A stretch of 64,000 bases of DNA, from positions 1,426,001 to 1,490,000 of the forward strand of contig JAGTJW010000001.1 of NCBI GenBank assembly GCA_023657425.1. The letters are read 5' to 3'. A model generated the notes under the pieces. It saw only the letters and a program-made list of their open reading frames with translations, was not told the DNA's origin and searched no databases. The first letter of the stretch is position 1. Each line of letters begins with the position of its first letter. Of this stretch, positions 59,104 to 64,000 are shown in pieces. The stretch comes from Ideonella sp. WA131b. Lineage in GTDB: Bacteria; Pseudomonadota; Gammaproteobacteria; Burkholderiales; Burkholderiaceae_C. A program made the position numbers and the translations under genes.

Positions 59104-61275
59104 ATGAGCGAGACCGGTCCGATGCTGCCGTGGCTGCCAGACAGTCCTGGTGGGCTGCTGACCCAGCTGCTGGAGGGCCTTCCGCACGCCGCCTGGCTGG
59201 CGCGCCTGGATACGCGCACCGTGGTCGCGGCCAATGCCGAGGCGACGCGTTGGTTCGCCGGCGATGGCGCCGGGCCGCAGGCGCTGGTGGGGCGGGCTGC
59301 CGACGCCATGGTCGCGTCACCCGAAGACCTGGCCTGGTGGCTCGGTGCCGAGCTCGGCGATCGCTCCTCGCTCTACAGCGATACTCTGGTGGGCACCGGC
59401 GACGGCCGCGCGCGGCCGGTGAGCCGAAGCATCCGCGTCGTCGAGTTGCCGCCCTGCGGCGCGGGGGAGCCCGAGCCGCTGGTGCTGGTGACGGTGCAGG
59501 ACCGCAGCGCCGAGGTCGAGTTGCAGAGCCAGCGCGAGGGTCTGCTGGCCGAACTCCAGGGCACGCTGGAGGCCACGGCCGACGGCATCGTCGTCACCGA
59601 CCTCGCCGGCCGGCTGCGCGTCTTCAACCGCCGCTTCGCCGAATTCTTCGAGCTGCCTGCAGCGCTGCTGGCATCGCGCGACGACGCGGCTCTGCGCGAC
59701 GCGATGGTGGCGCGGCTGGCCGAGCCGACGGCCGATGCCCGGCGGCTTCTGGCGCCGCTGCCCGAGGCCGTCGCCAGCGAGCAATTTGTGCTGCAGAGTG
59801 GCCGCGTGCTCGAGCGCGTGACGCGTCCGTTGCCCAGCCTGGGGCGCGGCAGCGGCTGCGTGTGGAGCTTCCGCGACCTGACCGAGCGGCTGGCCAGCGC
59901 CCGGCGCATCGAGGCGCTGAGCCACACCGACCCCCTCACCGGCCTGGCCAACCATGGCCGCTTGGCCGATCAGGTTCGCTCGTTGCTCGAGCAGTCGCCC
60001 GAGGTGGGGCGCGACGGCGCGGCCGCGGCCTCGCTGTCGCTCCTGGTCATCAACCTCGACCGGTTCGGCCACATCAACGACTCTCTCGGCCATGCCGTCG
60101 GCAACGACGTGCTGCTCGACGTGGCGCGCCGCATCCAGAGTTGCCTGCGCAAGGGCGACCTGCTGGCGCGCGTGGGCGGCGACCAGTTCGCCATCGTGGT
60201 GAGCCCGGCGGATGCCGCGTTTGCCGAGAAGCTCGCCATGCGCGTGCTCGCGAAGGTGAAGAAGCCCTGCACCGTGGGCGACGCGCAGTTCACGCTCACC
60301 TGCAGCATCGGCGTGGCGCTGGCGCCTTCGCACGGGCGCGACGCCGACCAGCTGATGCGCCGGGCCGAGCAGGCCATGCGCGCCGTCAAGAGCGCCGGGC
60401 GGGGCAACTGGCGCATGCACCAGGCGCGCACCGAGGTCGACTGGCGCAGCCACATGCGGCTGGACCATGCGATGCGCCAGGCACTCGTGGCCAACCGCTT
60501 CCGGCTCAACTACCAGCCACAGGTCAGCGTCGAGAAAGGAACCATCACCGGCGCCGAGGCGCTGCTGCGCTGGCGAGACCCCGAGATGGGCGACGTGCCG
60601 CCCGGCCGCTTCATCAAGGTGGCAGAGGACAGCGGCTTCATCGTGCAGCTGGGCGAGTGGGTGCTGCGCACGGCCGTGGGGCAGGCTGCACGCTGGCACG
60701 CGCAGGGCCGCCCGTTGCCGGTCGCTGTCAACGTCTCGGCGCTGCAGTTCCAGCAGACAAACTTCGTCGAGCGCGCGGCCGAGGCGCTGGACATGGCCGG
60801 CATCCCCCCGCACCTGCTGGAGCTGGAACTCACTGAGTCGATCCTGCTGCACGACGAGGGCGGCGAGATGTTGCAGCGACTCGAGGCGCTGGCGAATCTG
60901 GGCGTTCAGATGTCCATCGACGATTTCGGCACCGGCTACTCAAGCCTGGCCTACCTGAAGCGCATCCCGGTGAGCAAGCTCAAGATCGACCGCGCCTTCA
61001 TCTCGGGCCTGCCGGACGACGAAGGCAACGGCGCCATCGTGCGCGCCATCCTCCAGATGGCCCGGGCGCTGGGCAAGACGGTCATCGCCGAAGGCGTGGA
61101 GACCGCAGCGCAGCGCCAGTTTCTCCTGGAGGCGGGCTGCGACGAGTACCAGGGCTTCCTGTTCGCGCCGGCGCTGGACGTGATGAACTTCGAGCAGCGG
61201 CTGCCCGCGGCTGCCGCGCCCGAGGCGCCCCCGCCGCGGAGTCGGACGGCACGCATCCGGCTGGTCAGCGGCTGA
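59104..61275 (+). CDS. PAS-GGDEF-EAL protein (likely c-di-GMP phosphodiesterase)
   Basis: A 723-residue protein: two PAS-type regions (~1-260, ATADGIVVTDLAGRLRVFNRRF the clearer one), a GGDEF domain from ~270 (SHTDPLTGLANHGRLADQV) and an EAL domain from ~460. The GGDEF signature reads GGDQF (358-362), so cyclase activity is doubtful and it may act as a GTP-binding regulator. The EAL domain is complete: EALLRW (485-490), SIDDFGTGYSSLAYLKRIPVSKLKIDRAFI and VIAEGVETAAQ. The ATG at 59104 has only a weak AGGGCGG upstream. It is downstream of the HD-GYP gene; together they point to lowering of c-di-GMP. Confidence 0.92.
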   Translation: MSETGPMLPWLPDSPGGLLTQLLEGLPHAAWLARLDTRTVVAANAEATRWFAGDGAGPQALVGRAADAMVASPEDLAWWLGAELGDRSSLYSDTLVGTGDGRARPVSRSIRVVELPPCGAGEPEPLVLVTVQDRSAEVELQSQREGLLAELQGTLEATADGIVVTDLAGRLRVFNRRFAEFFELPAALLASRDDAALRDAMVARLAEPTADARRLLAPLPEAVASEQFVLQSGRVLERVTRPLPSLGRGSGCVWSFRDLTERLASARRIEALSHTDPLTGLANHGRLADQVRSLLEQSPEVGRDGAAAASLSLLVINLDRFGHINDSLGHAVGNDVLLDVARRIQSCLRKGDLLARVGGDQFAIVVSPADAAFAEKLAMRVLAKVKKPCTVGDAQFTLTCSIGVALAPSHGRDADQLMRRAEQAMRAVKSAGRGNWRMHQARTEVDWRSHMRLDHAMRQALVANRFRLNYQPQVSVEKGTITGAEALLRWRDPEMGDVPPGRFIKVAEDSGFIVQLGEWVLRTAVGQAARWHAQGRPLPVAVNVSALQFQQTNFVERAAEALDMAGIPPHLLELELTESILLHDEGGEMLQRLEALANLGVQMSIDDFGTGYSSLAYLKRIPVSKLKIDRAFISGLPDDEGNGAIVRAILQMARALGKTVIAEGVETAAQRQFLLEAGCDEYQGFLFAPALDVMNFEQRLPAAAAPEAPPPRSRTARIRLVSG

Positions 61276-61288
61276 ATGAGGAGGCAGC

Positions 61289-61307
61289 GTGCGGCGCTTC
61301 GCCGCAC
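61289..61307. other. Perfect hairpin GTGCGGCG-CTT-CGCCGCAC
   Basis: An eight-base stem with a three-base loop lies 13 bases after the GGDEF-EAL stop and 10 bases before the DUF1840 start. There is no T-run, so it is not a standard terminator. It may slow transcription between the two genes or sit in the leader of the DUF1840 message. Confidence 0.35.
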
Positions 61308-61316
61308 AATCGCCCG

Positions 61317-61628
61317 ATGCTCTACAAGTTCCGCAGCAAAGCCGGCGGCGACGTGATCATGCTGCCGGCCCATGGTGATGCCCTGTTGCGGCTGCTGGGC
61401 CGCGAGCCGGCAGTGCGTGGCATTTTCGAGCCGGCGCGCGTGCCGGTGCTGTTGGCCGCGCTGGAGGCCGCCGTGGCCCAGGCCGAGGCGGGCGAGGCCG
61501 ATGCGCCCGCCCGCGAACCAGGGGACGACGGGCCGCGGGCGGTGAGCCTGCGCCAGCGCCTGTGGCCGATGATCGAGTTGCTGCGCCGCAGCCACGCCGC
61601 CGGGGAGCCGGTGGTCTGGGGCGTCTGA
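61317..61628 (+). CDS. DUF1840 family protein
   Basis: A 103-residue protein of a family largely confined to betaproteobacteria. It starts MLYKFRSKAGGDVIMLPAHGDALLRLLGR and ends with RLWPMIELLRRSHAAGEPVVWGV, both characteristic. A variable linker (PAREPGDDGPRA) lies in the middle. The function is unknown. It is followed 33 bases later by the PEBP gene on the same strand. Confidence 0.9.
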   Translation: MLYKFRSKAGGDVIMLPAHGDALLRLLGREPAVRGIFEPARVPVLLAALEAAVAQAEAGEADAPAREPGDDGPRAVSLRQRLWPMIELLRRSHAAGEPVVWGV

Positions 61629-61661
61629 GCGTCCATTCCGAAAGACGAGCCGTTACCCCTG

Positions 61662-62315
61662 ATGAAGCTCTGGAGCAACAGCTGGACCAACGGTGACCGC
61701 ATCCCCGAGCGCCACGCCGCTGGCCGCCCTGACGGCGCCGCCCGCGCGGTGTTCAGCGACAACATCAGCCCGCACCTGGCTTGGTCGGACCTGCCGGCCG
61801 GCACCAAGAGCCTGGTGCTGGTCTGCCATGATTTCGATGCGCCGACACGCGCCGACGACGTCAACCAGCCCGGCCGCGAGGTGCCGGCCGACTTGGTGCG
61901 CACGGACTTCTTCCATTGGGTGCTGGTTGACCTGCCGCCCACGCCGGCCGAGATCGCCGAGGGCGCGTTCAGCTGCGGCTTCACGCCCGGGGGCAAGTCC
62001 GGGCCCGAGTTGCCGGGTCCGCCCGGCGCCGCGGCGGCGCGGCACGGCCTGAACGATTACACGCGCTGGTTTGCCGGCGACCCCGAGTTGGCCGGCCGCT
62101 ACTTTGGCTACGACGGCCCGTTCCCGCCCTGGAACGACTCACTGGTGCACCACTACGTCTTCACGTTGTACGCTGTGGCCGAGCCGCGGTTGCCGCTGGT
62201 GGGCGTTTTCGACGGCCCTGCCGTGCGTGCGCAACTGGCGGGCCTCGTGCTGGGCGCTGCCACCTTCTCGGGCACCTACACCCTCAATGCACGCTTGCTG
62301 GCCGAGGCGTCCTGA
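61662..62315 (+). CDS. YbhB/YbcL-family Raf kinase inhibitor-like (PEBP) protein
   Basis: A 217-residue PEBP-fold protein. Marks: NISPHLAWSDLPAGTKSLVLVCHDFDAP, FFHWVLVDLP, YFGYDGPFPPWNDSLVHHYVFTLYA and a C-terminal beta-strand region. The DxDxP-type and HxxxL segments form the anion-binding pocket of the family. A mid-protein insertion (RADDVNQPGREVPADLVRT) is longer than in E. coli YbhB. No signal peptide is seen. The biological role of bacterial members is unclear. Confidence 0.9.
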   Translation: MKLWSNSWTNGDRIPERHAAGRPDGAARAVFSDNISPHLAWSDLPAGTKSLVLVCHDFDAPTRADDVNQPGREVPADLVRTDFFHWVLVDLPPTPAEIAEGAFSCGFTPGGKSGPELPGPPGAAAARHGLNDYTRWFAGDPELAGRYFGYDGPFPPWNDSLVHHYVFTLYAVAEPRLPLVGVFDGPAVRAQLAGLVLGAATFSGTYTLNARLLAEAS

Positions 62316-62325
62316 GCGTGCAGGC

Positions 62326-62743
62326 CGGAGCGTCGTGTTCGAAGGCACCCACATCGGCGTGCTGGAGCGCCTGGGTCATGCCGAGATCGAGCAGCGCTTT
62401 CCCGACGACGCCCGCCGCGGACGACAGCGCGAGCCGGGCTTCGGCCCGGGCGGCGGCGGGTCGCTCGAGGCCTTCTCGGCCCGCTGCCTGGCCATCTTCA
62501 AGCAGCTGGCCCAGACCCACGCCGGTCAGACCATCGCCATCGTGGCCCACGGCGGCGTGCTCGACTGCCCGTACCGCGCGGCCAATGGCATCGGGCTGCA
62601 GGCGTCATGCACTTGGCTGCTGGCCAACCCGGCCATCAACCCGCTGCTCTACACGGGGGGACGGCTTCCGCGTCGTCGGCTGGGACGACCGGCGGCACCT
62701 CGAGGCCGTGGCCTCAGGCCCCGCCGAAGAGATCACCGCCTGA
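62326..62743 (+). pseudogene. Histidine phosphatase (phosphoglycerate mutase-like), 5'-truncated and frameshifted
   Basis: The frame carries the C-terminal half of a histidine phosphatase: FEGTHIGVLERLGHAEIEQRF, AFSARCLAIFKQLAQTHAG and the second catalytic His in TIAIVAHGGVLDCPYRAANG. The N-terminal RHG(E/Q)T motif with the phospho-accepting His is missing; the preceding gene ends at 62315. After NPLLYTG a run of six G (about 62656-62661) shifts the frame, and the true end (GFRVVGWDDRRHLEA) is one base over. One G fewer restores it. Because the catalytic start is lost, it cannot be a working phosphatase. The 3' end overlaps ruvB on the other strand. Confidence 0.75.
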
Positions 62744-63775
62744 GCTCGGAGGCGCCAGGCCCAGGTGCTTCCAGGCCGCGGCGGTGGCCACGCGGCCGCG
62801 CGGCGTGCGCTGCAGGTAGCCCTGCTGGATGAGGTAGGGCTCGATCACGTCCTCGATGGTGCCGGCTTCCTCGCCGATGGCCGCGGCCACGTTTTCCAGG
62901 CCCACCGGGCCGCCGCCGAAGCGGTGCACCACGGCCTCCAGCAGCTTGCGGTCCATGACGTCGAAGCCCAGCGGGTCAACGTCGAGCATGGCCAGTGCGG
63001 CGTCGGCCACCGCCTGCGCAATGTGGCCGTCGGCCTTGACCTGCGCGTAGTCGCGCACGCGGCGCAGCAGCCGGTTGGCGATGCGCGGCGTGCCGCGGCT
63101 GCGGCGCGCGATCTCGCGCGCACCGGCATCGTCGATGGGCGCGTTGAGCAGCCCGGCCGAGCGCGTGACGATGCGCGTGAGCTCCTCGGCCGTGTAGAAC
63201 TCCAGGCGCGCCACGATGCCGAAGCGGTCGCGCAGCGGGTTCGTCAGCATGCCGGCGCGCGTGGTGGCACCCACCAGCGTGAAGGGCTGCAGGTCGAGCT
63301 TGATCGAGCGCGCGGCCGGGCCCTCGCCAATCATGATGTCGATCTGGTAGTCCTCGAGCGCGGGGTACAGGATCTCCTCGACGACCGGGCTCAGCCGGTG
63401 GATCTCGTCGATGAAGAGCACGTCGTTTTTCTCGAGGTTGGTGAGGATGGCCGCCAGGTCCTTGGGCTTTTCGAGCACCGGGCCGGAGGTCTGGCGCAGG
63501 TTCACGCCCAGCTCGGCGGCGATGATGTGGCTCAGCGTCGTCTTGCCCAGGCCCGGGGGGCCGAACAGCAGCACGTGGTCGAGCGCCTCGGCGCGCTGGC
63601 GCGCGGCGCCGATGAAGATCTGCAGCTGCTCGCGGGCCTTGGCCTGGCCGACATAGTCCGACAGGCCCTTGGGGCGCAGCGCGCGCTCCAGCGCTTCTTC
63701 GTTCGGGTTGGCCGGGGCAGCGCTCAGCACCCGGGGCGGCGGCGGCGCTGCGAAGTTGTCGGTCTGGATGCCCAT
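62714..63775 (-). CDS. ruvB: Holliday junction branch migration DNA helicase RuvB
   Basis: A 353-residue AAA+ motor that drives branch migration with RuvA at Holliday junctions. Walker [11 protein letters not shown], Walker [13 protein letters not shown], the sensor/arginine-finger segment [19 protein letters not shown] and the winged-helix end ([21 protein letters not shown]) are present. An N-terminal Pro-rich stretch ([20 protein letters not shown]) is lineage-typical. The ATG at 63775 is used (MGIQTDNF), a longer frame to 63811 also exists. It follows ruvA by 37 bases on the same strand. Confidence 0.97.
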   Translation of the reverse strand: MGIQTDNFAAPPPPRVLSAAPANPNEEALERALRPKGLSDYVGQAKAREQLQIFIGAARQRAEALDHVLLFGPPGLGKTTLSHIIAAELGVNLRQTSGPVLEKPKDLAAILTNLEKNDVLFIDEIHRLSPVVEEILYPALEDYQIDIMIGEGPAARSIKLDLQPFTLVGATTRAGMLTNPLRDRFGIVARLEFYTAEELTRIVTRSAGLLNAPIDDAGAREIARRSRGTPRIANRLLRRVRDYAQVKADGHIAQAVADAALAMLDVDPLGFDVMDRKLLEAVVHRFGGGPVGLENVAAAIGEEAGTIEDVIEPYLIQQGYLQRTPRGRVATAAAWKHLGLAPPSSGGDLFGGA

Positions 63776-63812
63776 CCAGTCATTATCGCGGCGCGCAGTG
63801 CGCTCAGGCACG

Positions 63813-64000
63813 CTACCGGTTCAGCGCCTTCAGGGCTTGCTTGATGCCGTCGGAAACGCCCACGTCGGCCGGCAGTGCCTTGATCGCGGCCTGCGCCTCG
63901 CGCTCGTTGTAGCCCAGCGACTGCAGCGCCTGCGCAATGTCAGCCTGCGCGTCACTGAGGGGCGTGGCGCCGGCCGTCAGGGCGAGTTCGGCGCCCAGCT
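63813..64000 (-). CDS. ruvA: Holliday junction DNA helicase RuvA, C-terminal part
   Basis: The window edge cuts this gene; the visible ~62 residues on the minus strand end [20 protein letters not shown], then [14 protein letters not shown] before a TAG. This is RuvA domain III, the flexible C-terminal domain that contacts RuvB (pattern ALxxLGY.xxEAxxAI). The tetrameric DNA-binding domains I and II lie outside. The order ruvA-ruvB with a short gap is the normal arrangement. Confidence 0.93.
   Translation of the reverse strand, partial: LGAELALTAGATPLSDAQADIAQALQSLGYNEREAQAAIKALPADVGVSDGIKQALKALNR

Overview
The window is very GC-rich, densely coded DNA. Its gene content points to a betaproteobacterium of the order Burkholderiales, in the Rubrivivax / Leptothrix / Ideonella / Methylibium neighbourhood. 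Pointers are the ilvE + zf-CHCC pair, the DUF1840 gene, the long topoisomerase III, the ArsR / SoxW-like / flavocytochrome c sulfide dehydrogenase group, and TTCGACAAGCTCAGCCCGAA-type repeats. The genus is inferred from gene families only. No rRNA, tRNA or CRISPR array was seen.

Layout. 1-6.5 kb: end of a hybrid histidine kinase, a frameshifted FHA-like remnant, a GNAT protein, a VanX-type dipeptidase, a LuxR regulator, a Crp/Fnr regulator and a cyclase-domain/AAA/TPR signalling protein. 6.5-12.3 kb: a two-gene operon of a membrane-anchored patatin-like lipase and a 1242-residue protein joining a DyP-type peroxidase to a cytochrome P450-like domain; this is the most unusual item. 12.4-17.6 kb: AmpG permease, M48 peptidase, a LysR remnant, TrxC and two orphan peptide-ABC ATPases. 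17.7-29.4 kb: transketolase, GAPDH, a secreted subtilase with a GlyGly-CTERM-like tail, BirA, a SET-domain protein, TopB, ProA and LemA.

29.4-34.1 kb: a nested inverted-repeat element, an IS701-family insertion at the exact centre of a palindrome, then a sulfide-oxidation group (ArsR, SoxW-like thioredoxin, cytochrome c, FCSD flavoprotein). 34.1-51.4 kb: a starch/maltodextrin locus (malK, malE, malF, malG, three extracytoplasmic GH13 enzymes, malQ), interrupted by fadD and a BASS transporter. Three copies of the operator-like motif TGTA-N7-TACA lie in its two divergent promoter regions and suggest one shared regulator. A six-unit, 78-bp repeat array separates malK from malE.

51.4-64 kb: zf-CHCC, ilvE, a small membrane protein, a GT25 glycosyltransferase, an IS5-family element, a metallophosphoesterase, DUF1232, RadA, two c-di-GMP turnover proteins (HD-GYP and GGDEF-EAL), DUF1840, a PEBP protein, a broken histidine phosphatase, RuvB and the end of RuvA.

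How the genes work together: pullulanase and amylase would cut starch outside the cytoplasm, MalEFGK would import the maltodextrins, and MalQ would rearrange them inside. FCSD plus its cytochrome would oxidise sulfide under redox-sensing ArsR control. The patatin could release fatty acids that the DyP-P450 protein oxidises; this last idea is inference.
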